A stretch of 64,000 nt of DNA from a virus, in IMG/VR virus record IMGVR_UViG_3300036768_000279, positions 1-64,000 of that record; one strand, given 5' to 3'. A program made the translations under genes and the position numbers. Of this stretch, positions 35,785 to 45,400 are shown in pieces. The notes under the pieces are model-generated. The model was not told the origin of the DNA. It was given only the letters and a program-made list of their open reading frames with translations, and ran no database searches. The first letter of the stretch is position 1. Each line of letters starts with the position of its first letter.

Positions 35785-36290
35785 TTACGCAAGTCAAGCA
35801 ATGTTCTAGATGTTATGGCTACAAGGATCTATCGGCTTTTCCTCAGAGCAAGAACGCAAAGGATGGCTTATATTCTTGGTGCAAGGTGTGCAATACAGCT
35901 AGTACGCAAAAATACTACGCCGCTAATCGTGATGCTGTCAACGTCAAGCGTCAAGCTAATAAACAAAAGAACAAACAAGACTGGCGTGCGTTTTTTATAC
36001 AACTCTATGGGGAGATGCCTCAATGCTCTATTTGCTTGAAAGCATTGGATTGGAATGCTGATGCAGAAACAAACTGTGGTACGGTAGTAAACTGGGATCA
36101 CCGTCATGGCAATCATGCGGCACATGTGAAGCCTGCCAATTGGCTCCATGGGCACTTATGTAACGAAAAGAACCAAGCTATTTGGCATTCATTTGATTTT
36201 GGTATTTTGTGTAACTACTGCAATGGTTCGTTACCAACCAATAATAGAATTCAGTGGCTTGAACAAGCCCTGAAGTATGCGAGGCAATAA
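35781..36290 (+). CDS. HNH endonuclease, endonuclease VII-like
   Basis: 169 residues. An N-terminal zinc finger (QCSRCYGYKDLSAFPQS...WCKVC) is followed by CSICLKALDW, VVNWDHRHGNH with the catalytic Asp-His-x-His, and ILCNYCNGSLP. The order C..C, DHxH, LCxxCN is that of the treble-clef HNH nucleases of the T4 endonuclease VII type. It overlaps both neighbours (ATGA and TAATG). It may be a mobile homing gene or a packaging-related Holliday nuclease; the many HNH genes nearby favour the former. Confidence 0.75.
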   Translation: MITQVKQCSRCYGYKDLSAFPQSKNAKDGLYSWCKVCNTASTQKYYAANRDAVNVKRQANKQKNKQDWRAFFIQLYGEMPQCSICLKALDWNADAETNCGTVVNWDHRHGNHAAHVKPANWLHGHLCNEKNQAIWHSFDFGILCNYCNGSLPTNNRIQWLEQALKYARQ

Positions 36291-37315
36291 TGGGCTTAGA
36301 GTACAAACTACGTAGCTTACTCAAGCTTAATCTCAAGTTGTTTTTAGACATGCATTTTTTGCGTGAGTCTAGCTTTATCAATGTAGCTTCTGGTCAATTG
36401 TTTTATGACGGAAGCGACATGAGCGTTCTTCTTCCAGATACTCAAGCAGACGATACGTTGTACGGCGTCTCTAATGGTCAGGTGTGGCAATCGCCCTTTA
36501 GACAATTTGTCTATGAGTCTGGTGTACCATTGGATGGTACAAATGTCAGCACTCCACCATTGCAATGTTCTGGCGTATACATTCATGGTGCGTTCAGACC
36601 AACAAATGATTCTCAGTTTGGACATACTATTGACTACATTAATGGTCGCGTCATCTTCAATTCGCCGCAACCACTTGATCTCAAGGTTAACGCGACCTAT
36701 TCTGCTCGCGAAGTACGTATTGGCTTCGAACACGATTTCAATCAGCAATTCAATCGTGGATTCTTGGAAAGCAAGTTTGCCACGAATCCATTGACATCGA
36801 ATCAGCTAGTCTATCCATCTGGACAGGCACAACCATTTCCAGCCGTTTTCATTGAGGTAGACAATCGCTCAATGACGCCATACGAGCTTGGTAACCGTAG
36901 TGCTGTGATCCGAGACAAGGTTATTTTGCATGTCTGGGCACTAGACGATTTGCAGCGTGACAATATTGTGGACATCTTGACATCGCAATGGCGTAAGAGC
37001 ATTCCGATTATCAATTTCAATCGAGCACCTTTGCCGCTATCTGGGATTTACAACACCCTATCTCCTGAGTATGTGCCGTACCAGGAAATGCTGCGGAACA
37101 ACAAACTGATCACAACTGTGGGTTCCGGCACGCCAGTAGTCTATACGGCCTACATCACGGATATTGCAGCCGAGAACATTCAGGCAACAGCAGAGTATGA
37201 ACGTGCCATCGTGACATACGAAATGGATGTCTACCTAAACGCTCCAGTAACGCCTTTGGGTAGCTACTTTGGTCCTATCTCAACGATACCTACGATCGAG
37301 GATCCATTGGGCTAG
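36290..37315 (+). CDS. putative tail terminator / neck protein
   Basis: 341 residues. The N-terminal part is hydrophobic and helical (LKLNLKLFLDMHFLRESSF). The rest is beta-rich with DYINGRVIFNSPQPLDLKVN, RDKVILHVWALDDLQRDNIV and a final YERAIVTYEMDVYLNAP strand. A protein just before the tail tube gene that reads this way is usually a tail terminator or neck-tail joining protein. Called from position; no motif is decisive. Confidence 0.5.
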   Translation: MGLEYKLRSLLKLNLKLFLDMHFLRESSFINVASGQLFYDGSDMSVLLPDTQADDTLYGVSNGQVWQSPFRQFVYESGVPLDGTNVSTPPLQCSGVYIHGAFRPTNDSQFGHTIDYINGRVIFNSPQPLDLKVNATYSAREVRIGFEHDFNQQFNRGFLESKFATNPLTSNQLVYPSGQAQPFPAVFIEVDNRSMTPYELGNRSAVIRDKVILHVWALDDLQRDNIVDILTSQWRKSIPIINFNRAPLPLSGIYNTLSPEYVPYQEMLRNNKLITTVGSGTPVVYTAYITDIAAENIQATAEYERAIVTYEMDVYLNAPVTPLGSYFGPISTIPTIEDPLG

Positions 37316-37316
37316 T

Positions 37317-37326
37317 TTAGTGTAAT
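37317..37326 (+). promoter_or_regulatory. late promoter motif
   Basis: TTAGTGTAAT, 1 nt after the preceding stop. It is 1 nt from ATG 37328 and 7 nt from ATG 37334; the second spacing matches that of the other late genes. Confidence 0.55.
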
Positions 37327-37327
37327 C

Positions 37328-37774
37328 ATGGACATGGGAAATTGTGGACGGAATGGCTGTAAAGAGTTGGTCTCTAGAATAAATCCTAAGACTGCTAAGC
37401 CATTTTTCTATTGCGAAACACACAGAACACAGAAGCATGCTGGTTTTCGATTGGCATCTTCTCGTATTGGCGAACGAAGACGCGACCAGTCAATCGACTA
37501 TAGACGCAAACTTCGTTTGAAATTTTTGGAAATGTATGGCGGTAAATGCATTTGCTGTCATATAGACGAGGAAGCATTTCTTGCTCTTAACCATATTCTA
37601 GAAGATGGTGATGAGCATAGAAAGCAAAGAACGAGCTATGGGATCTATATAGACGCTACAGCAAAATACGACCCCGATCGCTTTCAAATCCTTTGTCACA
37701 ATTGTAACTTTGCAAAGTATCGAAACGGTGTCTGTCCTCACCAACTAGTTGGGCAGAAGGGAATTCAATCATGA
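37328..37774 (+). CDS. HNH endonuclease
   Basis: 148 residues. GGKCICCHIDEEAFLALNHI gives the CxxC pair and an Asn-His in place of the usual Asp-His. The end, RFQILCHNCNFAKYRNGVCPHQ, matches the family of the degenerate gene at 17956. An N-terminal CGRNGC...YCETH looks like a second zinc site. ATG 37328 abuts the late motif; ATG 37334 is an alternative giving a leaderless start. It lies directly before the tail tube gene (ATGA overlap), so it shares late expression. Confidence 0.75.
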   Translation: MDMGNCGRNGCKELVSRINPKTAKPFFYCETHRTQKHAGFRLASSRIGERRRDQSIDYRRKLRLKFLEMYGGKCICCHIDEEAFLALNHILEDGDEHRKQRTSYGIYIDATAKYDPDRFQILCHNCNFAKYRNGVCPHQLVGQKGIQS

Positions 37775-39177
37775 CAAATAATCGCGTATTTTGGGCGATT
37801 GAACAGTTGGCTATTAAGGCAAACTCTGCACCTGCTACGAGCGGTGTGGCTGCTTTCAATGCCCGTAACTACGCTACAGGTGCAATTGCATCGGGCGTGA
37901 ACGAAGTCAACGGCCTCTGGGAAGTGCCGCGTGGCGTTCAAAGTGCGGGTATGAGCACTAAGTTCAATCTACAACAGGTTTTCCAGCTTGGTCAGATTGA
38001 GCTTTATGAATACTCGGAACGTCAGCCAGACATCGAAATGACAATTTCGAAGTGTGTGGACGGAACTAAGCCGCTCTTCTTGATGGTTACGGACCCATCG
38101 TTCACGGACATTGTTGGCAAGACAGCCAATTACCGTGTTGACGTTGCGTTCCAAATCTATCCAGATACGAAGTTCCGTGCTACCGGCAAGCCAGTGTCTA
38201 TCTGCACTTGTTCCGGTATGTACCTATCGAACATTTCGTACACCTACCCGATCGATGGCTTCGTCACAGAAGACATCACGTTGGTTGGTAACGACAAGAT
38301 CTGGGGCTCGTTCATCAACGTTTCTGGTGTAACAGCCGGAAACGGTGGAACGGAAACAATCCTACCGTTCCCGACGCCTGGATTTAATGGTAACATTGAT
38401 CCGAACGCCCCGGATGGCGGACCTTCTGGCGTATTCGGTCACGATGGTAACACTTCGGCTCTTGTCGAAGGCGGTGCTTTTGAAGTTGCTGGTGGTGCCG
38501 ATCGCTTCGGTATCATCGTGGTTGGTTCTGGCGTTGCTCGTCGTGAAGAAGTAGATATCAGCCACTCGATCTTGCCGCGAGACATCCCAGGCGTGACCAC
38601 ACCGAATATCTCTGGCATCAACGCCGCTTACGTCAATGGTGGATTCGGTGCTCAGGGACCGGGTACTGCTTCTAACTTCACGCAATTGATTGCTGACGCC
38701 AACACGGACTACATCGCTGAGCACATTCAGACAATCACTGTTTCCTTCGCGATTGCCCGTAAGGACATTTTCGAGCTTGGAAGTAAGCGTCCGTTCGTGA
38801 AGGTTCCAGAGTATCCTCTGGAGGCTACAGCAAGCATCACCGTGATCACCGCTCAGGGTGACCTTGTTGATGCAACGTCGAACATCGACTGTGGTCCTGA
38901 TAACACACGCGAAAGCAACACGATCATCATCCGTACTTGCGACGGTCTCCAAGTTGACCTTGGTGACGCTAACCGCTTGACGGGCATTGAAGTTGCTGGT
39001 GGCGAAGCTGGTGGTGACAACATGACTGTCACGTACAACTACTCAAGCTTCAACACGTTCTACGTTTCGCACGACTTCTTCCAGCCGAATCACCGTGTGA
39101 CGATCTTCGGTACTGGACGTAGCCGCTTCAACGTAGGCAAGCCGCCATTCCGTAGAAGCGACATCGGTCTCTTCTGA
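37771..39177 (+). CDS. major tail tube protein
   Basis: 468 residues, beta-rich (MTNNRVFWAIEQLAIKANSA; VQSAGMSTKFNLQQVFQLGQ; IELYEYSERQPDIEMTISKC), with TVSFAIARKDIFELGSKRPF and EYPLEATASITVITAQGD. Tube proteins of siphoviruses and myoviruses read in this way, and the tape measure follows three assembly genes later. A middle insertion (about residues 205-290, Gly/Asn/Pro-rich) may be a surface-exposed extra domain. Codon bias is as strong as in the capsid gene, arguing for very high expression. A hairpin and a terminator follow. Confidence 0.75.
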   Translation: MTNNRVFWAIEQLAIKANSAPATSGVAAFNARNYATGAIASGVNEVNGLWEVPRGVQSAGMSTKFNLQQVFQLGQIELYEYSERQPDIEMTISKCVDGTKPLFLMVTDPSFTDIVGKTANYRVDVAFQIYPDTKFRATGKPVSICTCSGMYLSNISYTYPIDGFVTEDITLVGNDKIWGSFINVSGVTAGNGGTETILPFPTPGFNGNIDPNAPDGGPSGVFGHDGNTSALVEGGAFEVAGGADRFGIIVVGSGVARREEVDISHSILPRDIPGVTTPNISGINAAYVNGGFGAQGPGTASNFTQLIADANTDYIAEHIQTITVSFAIARKDIFELGSKRPFVKVPEYPLEATASITVITAQGDLVDATSNIDCGPDNTRESNTIIIRTCDGLQVDLGDANRLTGIEVAGGEAGGDNMTVTYNYSSFNTFYVSHDFFQPNHRVTIFGTGRSRFNVGKPPFRRSDIGLF

Positions 39178-39191
39178 TACTCGTTGGTGGG

Positions 39192-39226
39192 CCGTGACAG
39201 GGGCAGGGGGGTAAGTCCTGTCACGG
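39192..39226 (+). terminator. hairpin after the tail tube gene
   Basis: CCGTGACAGG (39192-39201) pairs perfectly with CCTGTCACGG (39217-39226) around a G-rich 15-nt loop. No T-tract; it may stabilise the tube mRNA end. Confidence 0.6.
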
Positions 39227-39295
39227 TCTGCTGACTTACAATTTTGTCAAGGTGCAAGGTTACCGCTAAGCGGGTGGTTTAGGAATGGAGCATAA

Positions 39296-39326
39296 GGGAT
39301 GCACCTAATTGGTGTGTCCCTTTTTT
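39296..39326 (+). terminator. terminator abutting the next start codon
   Basis: GGGATGCACC (39296-39305), loop TAATT, GGTGTGTCCC (39311-39320) with two G-T pairs, then TTTTTT. The next gene's ATG is at 39330, only 4 nt after the T-tract. Confidence 0.8.
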
Positions 39327-39329
39327 CGT

Positions 39330-40523
39330 ATGACTGTACAGGAAAAAATTCAGCAGCTACTTTGGGATAGACGCTACGTCCAAATCCCGGCGGAGTATGC
39401 TAAGCCGGGATACGAGTACGTCATCATTAAGGACATGACGACGGAAGATCGTAACATCCACTCTTTTGTGCGTCGTCGAGAGCTTGAGTCTGCACGCAAG
39501 CAGGGAGTACCAACTGAGGCAGAGCTTCTTGCGGAAGCCAAGAAAGTTGGCTTGTGGACAAGCGAGGATGATCTCGTCATGACTAAGGCCGACGAGCACA
39601 TTGCCTTCCTCGAAGCCGAGCAAAAGAAGCAAAAGTTCCTTGCTCGCAAGAAATCACTACAGGTACAAATCGACGCAGCCCTAGAAAAAAAGCGACTAAC
39701 GCAATCTAAGCGTAACGAATACTTCATTCACAGTGCGGAGTTCTACGCCAACGAAGTAGCCGCAAACGTCCTCGTCAGACGAGTCGTGTTCGATATTGAA
39801 GGAAGACCGTTGTGGCCCGACGACGCCTCTTTCCTTCATTCCAAGCACAATCATATCAACTTTTTGATATACGTTACAAACGAAGTTCTATCGGAGGGTA
39901 TTCTGCCGATTGACGAAATTCGTGAAGTAGCACGTCATCCAGAGTGGCGATTGACATGGGTTCTGCAACGCGAGAACCTACACACAATATTCAATCGTAA
40001 CATTGGTGATTTGAGTATCAATCAAAAACTTTTGATCTATTGGAGTCGTGTTTATGATTCTGCTTTGGAGTCTACAGATCCGCCTTCATTAGACATCATC
40101 AACGACGACGACAAATTCGATGAGTGGCTATCAAATCGTGAATTGAACGACAAGGAGTCAAGCAATTCTAAGCGTCTTGGAGCTAAGGACCACAACGAAC
40201 GCATGCAGCTACTTGATGGAGAATACAGCGAAACATGTAATTGTGGTGCTAAAGCCAAGAACGTCGGCAAGGGGCTTGGCGAACGTGTACCTCACACGAC
40301 AACTTGTCCATGGGGAACGTTCCGCAGATATACCCCACAAGAACGTGAACAGATCGCAAATCAAACGTATGCCCGTAACTCTGATCGTGTTCGTTCATTG
40401 CTTGAGCATGAACAGCAAACGGTCATCGAAAAGGGACAGGTCGAAGAACACCATCTACGTGGTACAAAGACACGCCACATTCTTGGTATGAAAACTGACG
40501 TAGTGTCTACACACAAGAAATGA
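39330..40523 (+). CDS. putative tail assembly protein
   Basis: 397 residues from ATG 39330 (MTVQEKIQQLLWDRRYVQIP onward). KKVGLWTSEDDLVMTKADEH, a Lys/Glu helix, then YFIHSAEFYANEVAANVLVR and GRPLWPDDASF recur in the protein at 41072. A Cys cluster (CNCGAKAKNVGKGLGERVPH, then TTCPW) lies near the end. Place between tube and tape measure suggests a tail assembly chaperone-like role. No Shine-Dalgarno is present: the start sits against the T-tract of a terminator, so expression is expected to be low or by read-through. Confidence 0.55.
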   Translation: MTVQEKIQQLLWDRRYVQIPAEYAKPGYEYVIIKDMTTEDRNIHSFVRRRELESARKQGVPTEAELLAEAKKVGLWTSEDDLVMTKADEHIAFLEAEQKKQKFLARKKSLQVQIDAALEKKRLTQSKRNEYFIHSAEFYANEVAANVLVRRVVFDIEGRPLWPDDASFLHSKHNHINFLIYVTNEVLSEGILPIDEIREVARHPEWRLTWVLQRENLHTIFNRNIGDLSINQKLLIYWSRVYDSALESTDPPSLDIINDDDKFDEWLSNRELNDKESSNSKRLGAKDHNERMQLLDGEYSETCNCGAKAKNVGKGLGERVPHTTTCPWGTFRRYTPQEREQIANQTYARNSDRVRSLLEHEQQTVIEKGQVEEHHLRGTKTRHILGMKTDVVSTHKK

Positions 40524-41068
40524 AAAAGCAAAATCAATCATTGGATCAACTCAGTAGGAGTCTTGATCGTAGATCGCGTCACCTTATGGTACAGACTCTA
40601 CAGAGATTTGAAGAGTCATTTCCAGACGTAGACAATACTCGTCAAGGACAAATCTTCAAGTCTGATCTTCGCAACATGTTTAACGATGTGATGCGTGCCC
40701 AGAGAGACGAACTGAATGATTACGAGGTCGAGTATCGCCCTCTGCGTATGACCGAAAACGGCACTTTAGCGATGACCCAATCTTTTATGCAGACCGTGCA
40801 GAAGGTTGAGTTTGGCTCTAGAGGGTCAGTTCCGTTCATGAAGATCTTCTCTAGCAAAGAGAACGCCCGTGTTTTGGACGCCATTCGTATGGAGTTCGGG
40901 GCCGGGGTATTAGACAATGAGGACGGTGGCCTTGTCCTTGAAATTGTTGGTATTGAATCATGCGTAAATTGTGTATTACCTATCATGGACAAGTACCGCC
41001 TGATGGAACAGGTTGGTGTTAAGTACCGTGAGTGGCGGCGTGAGGTTGTTAGACGCTATAGGAGTTAG
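40520..41068 (+). CDS. hypothetical tail-region protein
   Basis: 182 residues, charged and helical at the start (MKKQNQSLDQLSRSLDRRSR; LMVQTLQRFEESFPDVDNTR) and with a beta-rich second half (GGLVLEIVGIESCVNCVLPI). It is one of three genes between tail tube and tape measure, joined to its neighbour by an ATGA overlap. Function not recognised; tail assembly is the likely setting. Confidence 0.55.
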   Translation: MKKQNQSLDQLSRSLDRRSRHLMVQTLQRFEESFPDVDNTRQGQIFKSDLRNMFNDVMRAQRDELNDYEVEYRPLRMTENGTLAMTQSFMQTVQKVEFGSRGSVPFMKIFSSKENARVLDAIRMEFGAGVLDNEDGGLVLEIVGIESCVNCVLPIMDKYRLMEQVGVKYREWRREVVRRYRS

Positions 41069-41071
41069 GGC

Positions 41072-41791
41072 ATGTCAGTGGAAAGAACGTTTCGAGCTGT
41101 AGACCGTTTTGGGGCACAGATGGACTTCGTAGTCACTACCCCAACTCTTGCTATCGAGAATGAGGGCGATCGTCAGTACCGAATCGCCTATAGCAAATCT
41201 CTGGCGGATGGCGTCTATCCACGCAACAAAATGCGTGAGGTCATGCGTTCACACGGTATGTGGACTGACGAAGATGACCGCATTATGCGTGAAGAGGTAG
41301 CAAACTTGGCTATCCTACAGATGGAACTTGAACAGGCTCAACTTAAGGGCGAGAATGACAAATGCCTTGAGATTGCGAAGAAGATGCGTCAGCATCGTTT
41401 CCGCATGTGGGAACTGTTTATGATTCAGCAAAGCGTGTACATGAATTCTGCTGAAGGTATTGCTGAGCTTGTGAAGGCTGAGGCTATTATGGCGGCCTGT
41501 ATACAGTTGAAAGCAACTGGTCAACGCTATTGGCCAACCTACACAGACTTCGTACGTGAACGCGACGAAAGCACTCAATCAACGGTTTATGTGAAGGCCG
41601 TTGAAGTTCAGAATCAGATCTTGCTTGAAATGCGTAACACCATTGAAGAGAGTCATCCTGAGAATAGATATCTCAAGGACGCAAAGCAAGCAATGTTTGA
41701 CCGAGACATTGAAGAGCGTGTGGAAGCCGAACTTGCCGCTCGCAAGCAAAGAGCATTGGAGAATGCAGATGGCAATCGAGTGGAGAATTGA
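41072..41791 (+). CDS. putative tail assembly protein, paralog
   Basis: 239 residues. SHGMWTDEDDRIMREEVANL, a Lys/Glu helix region, MIQQSVYMNSAEGIAELVKA and GQRYWPTYTDF match the blocks of the protein at 39330 in the same order, so the two are diverged copies. The N-terminus (MSVERTFRAVDRFGAQMDFV) differs. In other long-tailed phages two linked assembly proteins, often made by frameshift, precede the tape measure; here two separate genes may fill the pair. It overlaps the next gene by 23 nt. Confidence 0.55.
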   Translation: MSVERTFRAVDRFGAQMDFVVTTPTLAIENEGDRQYRIAYSKSLADGVYPRNKMREVMRSHGMWTDEDDRIMREEVANLAILQMELEQAQLKGENDKCLEIAKKMRQHRFRMWELFMIQQSVYMNSAEGIAELVKAEAIMAACIQLKATGQRYWPTYTDFVRERDESTQSTVYVKAVEVQNQILLEMRNTIEESHPENRYLKDAKQAMFDRDIEERVEAELAARKQRALENADGNRVEN

Positions 41792-42419
41792 ACTGCAAAA
41801 ACCAATACTCACGCTGAACAAACATGCGTTTGACGCATGGGCATACAGTATGTCTGAGCTTGAGCTATGGATGCGAAAGGAACTTATTCCAGCTATGGTA
41901 CATGGCGGAATGGGAATTGTTGGCATCGCACAAATAGACTTCTATCGTTACGTTACAAGTGCTCGTGGATTAAGTGAACTTGGTATTGAAGCGTCAGAAC
42001 CTCCTAAGCTTTTGAAGGCTTATGAAACTACTGCATTCAAGATCAATGTTCAGAAGAGACAAATGACACTAGAGTTTGGCAATTACGCTAGATTGCGAGC
42101 AGCTACTCCTCACCCAGCAAATGGTACAGGACACTTGCATATTGATTCGTGGCTTGAGTGGGTTGATGGCAAAGAAGTCAATAGAGGATTTGTTCCTCGT
42201 TCCAAACTTGGCGGTCGTGCTGCTAAGTCAATTCGTTTGGGATCTCCTCTTGGTGGTTTGATGTTGCCGCGTGGTGCTTATGGTAGCGTTGGATTGTGGC
42301 GTTTTCCTTCACAACTGAGACACTATGAAGACAAGTGGTTCAAGCAGAATATTGATGTGATTCAAAAGGTCATCCTTGAGAAGATGATTGCTATCTTCGT
42401 AATGAAGCTGGTGACGTAA
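41769..42419 (+). CDS. hypothetical tail-region protein
   Basis: 216 residues from ATG 41769 (MAIEWRIELQKPILTLNKHA onward); longer upstream extensions only re-read the previous gene. It is helix-rich at both ends with an amphipathic C-terminal helix (KVILEKMIAIFVMKLV) and a beta part between. Located immediately before the tape measure, whose start shares its stop codon (TAATG). Possibly a tail completion protein. Not recognised. Confidence 0.55.
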   Translation: MAIEWRIELQKPILTLNKHAFDAWAYSMSELELWMRKELIPAMVHGGMGIVGIAQIDFYRYVTSARGLSELGIEASEPPKLLKAYETTAFKINVQKRQMTLEFGNYARLRAATPHPANGTGHLHIDSWLEWVDGKEVNRGFVPRSKLGGRAAKSIRLGSPLGGLMLPRGAYGSVGLWRFPSQLRHYEDKWFKQNIDVIQKVILEKMIAIFVMKLVT

Positions 42420-45400
42420 TGGCTAACAGAGTAGAACTCGAAGCAATTCTGAGGTTTGTTGGCGTCAAAGTAAATTCTGGCGTCTTCAATCAGATTAGTC
42501 GTGCTGCTGCCGGTATGCCCGGTCCAGTGCAGCAGTTCAATCGTAACCTCAATCAGAGCGTTAATGCTGCCAACAACGTCAACCGTGCTGTACATGGAGT
42601 GAATCAACAGTTGAGTGGTAGCGAAAGAGCGGCACGCCTCTTTCTACAGCGTATGGCACAGTTTGCCATCCTTCTCCCCACATTCGCTACTCTAAACAAG
42701 AGTATTCAGGGCGGCATCAAATTCTTGTTTGAATTTGACGCTGCCGTCAAAGACATCATTCGTATTGATATTGGCTCTCTTTCCGGCAAATTTGACGACA
42801 TTGCCAAGAGTGCTTTCAATCTTGCTACTCAATTTGGTTCGAGTGCTACTGAGGCCGCCAACACAATCAAAACGTATGTGCAGGCTGGTTATTCTCTTAA
42901 GGAAGCGAACGAACTAGCAGAGCTTTCATTGCTTGCTACAAAGTCATCAACTCTTGAAGCTGGACAGGCTGTAGAATTCTTGCTATCAGCTAGCAAGCAA
43001 TTCCGACTTGAGGGCGAAGGTCTAAAAAATGCCCTTGATGGTCTTGTTGCCTCGGAAGACTTGTCTGCCGTAGAAGCTCGCGATATTGCTGATGCCTTCA
43101 AGACTGGTGGTAACTCGCTTGCTGAATTTAGTAAGGACATCAATGACTCAATTGGTCTGATTTCGGCTCTTAGAGAACAGACCCGTAAGTCAGGTAATGA
43201 AATTGGTACCTTCTTCAAGACATTGCAGACACGTATTTTCGCTGCTGGCGAATCGCGTACGGCACTTGAAAGTCTTGGTGTATCTGTTCAAAACCTAGAT
43301 GGTAGTCTACGTCCTACGCTTGCGGTATTGAATGATCTCAAGGTGTCGTTCGACAGGTTGAATGAAGCTGAACAGGCCAACGCTGCCAAGGCAATTGCTG
43401 GCGTTCGTCAGTTTGAAGAACTCATTGGTACGCTCAATTCATTGGATCGTGCCAACCAACTCGCCGCTGCCTCTTCAAACGCTGCCGGTGCAGCACGTCG
43501 TAAGGAAGGGGTTGATGCTACCAAACTCCAACGTCGTCTTGATGATTTGATTGTTGCTGGTCAAAAGCTCGCCTATGCTTTGGGTGAAGCAGGCAGTTCT
43601 GACTTTTTCAAGAACGCCCTTAAGAGTGCAACGTTCCTTGTTGACAGCTTGACTGAAATTGTCAAGCTTCTAGACAAGTTCAAGGTGCCAATCCTACCTA
43701 TTCTTGCTCCTCTCGCTCTTAAGGGGATTGATAAGGTGTTTGGTCTTGGCTTGACTGGTGCTCCAGGCAAGGGCGGTGGTGGTGGCGGCGGGGGTGGTGG
43801 TGGGCCACTTAGACAAAATACATCTGACTTGGCTGCAAATACTGCGGCATTAAGACAGCTTACAAACGTCATCAGTGTTCTTGCACAGGACATTAAACTT
43901 GCTAGCGGAGCATTGATGAATCAGGTCGGTGCTTCACAGGTTGCCGTTGCAGCAACTAATGTGCAAACACAAGCAACCAACGTTCAGACACAAGCTACAC
44001 AACAGGCTACAGCGGCAACACAAACCTTTGCTCAAAAAATGAAGGCTGCTCTCAACACGCCACTCGGCAAGGGTGCGGGTGCTGGAGAAGGCTTGAAGTC
44101 AGCGGCACTGTTTGCCGCATTGACAATTGGAGCATCTGCTGTTACTGCTGGATTGAACACTCTAGCTGACAAGCTTGGTGGCAATAGTTCATTTGCCGGT
44201 TCTTTGACTAAGGCTACTAGTGCAGCAGCACAAATGGGTATTCAATTTGCTGCATTTGGTCCTGTAGCCGCTGGCGTTGCAGCCTCTCTTGGTGCCTTGT
44301 GGGATGTTAGTATTAGATATGTTGAAACACTACAAGATATGGACAAGGCTACACATGAAAACATCAAATCTGTAGAAGATAATGCGAAGCAAGAACTTGG
44401 TGTTGGCAAGGCATCGAAATCACAACAAGCCCTTGCTGCCTTTAGTACAGGATTAGAGGGACGAACACAAGAAAACGTTAACTACGACGCCCTTTTCAAG
44501 GGCGTATTCCAAAGTTTAGATGATGGTACAAAGAAACTTTTAGGTGATTCTAACACCCTGAAAGAAGTGTATCTAACTAATAGCAAAATAGTTTTGCAAA
44601 CAGTACAGAATTCTATCACTGGTGCAACCGAAATTACTGAAAAGTATGTCAAAGGTGCTGGCGAAGATTTGATCAGATCGTGGGCAATGCAAGATAGTGC
44701 AGCCGTAAAAAATGTAGCCGCTCTCCAAGAGCTACGTGATTCATACGACGCATCCGGCAAGAGTTCGAAGTCATATAAAGAGCAACAGGACTTGTTAGAG
44801 CAAGCATACGGCAGACTTGCTCATGGTGCCGCTGAAGCAGCCAAGCAAGTACAGTTCTTGCGTATGACGTTTGATGACATGAAGAAGCTTCAAGACCTGA
44901 TCGCTTCTGCTCAAGACGTTAACAACATGAATCGTGATATCTTCAATCAATCCAAGAGCCCAGAAGATTTGGCTCAAGGTATTGATGAACTATCTCAAAT
45001 CGCTCGCAATGCTCAGACAGATCTTGCAAACGCTCAAAAGGCTTTTGAGGATCTGCTGTCAACACTGCAAACCGCTGGTTCAGATACGTCGCAGTTTGGT
45101 GCTTTTAAAAGCATGGATGACGCCAAGAAATTCCTGGCAGATCTTGGCCAATTGCTGTCTAAGCCAAATAATGGCGGTGCCATTGCTTCGTTCTTGGGTG
45201 ATCGCAAGCTCACGGACGCCCAGAAAGAATTCGCAAAAGAGTATATCAAGATCGAAGAAAATCGCGTCAAGGCATCCTTGAAGGCCAAGGAAGCCGAAGC
45301 GGCTTTTAGTAGCGAAGCGTATAAGCGTAGCCTGGAAGAAACCAAAGCTCAGAAGGAAGCCTCTGTGAAGGCTGCCGAGTCTCTTGGCAAGTTCCGTTCT

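Noticed and set aside
37771-39177. Tail sheath (contractile tail)
   Set aside because: Only one abundant tail gene is present and it is shorter and less sheath-like than expected; no baseplate wedge genes were seen, so a non-contractile tail is preferred, though not proven.
43573-43893. - strand frame with a nine-proline run
   Set aside because: It is the complement of the poly-glycine stretch in the tape measure gene.
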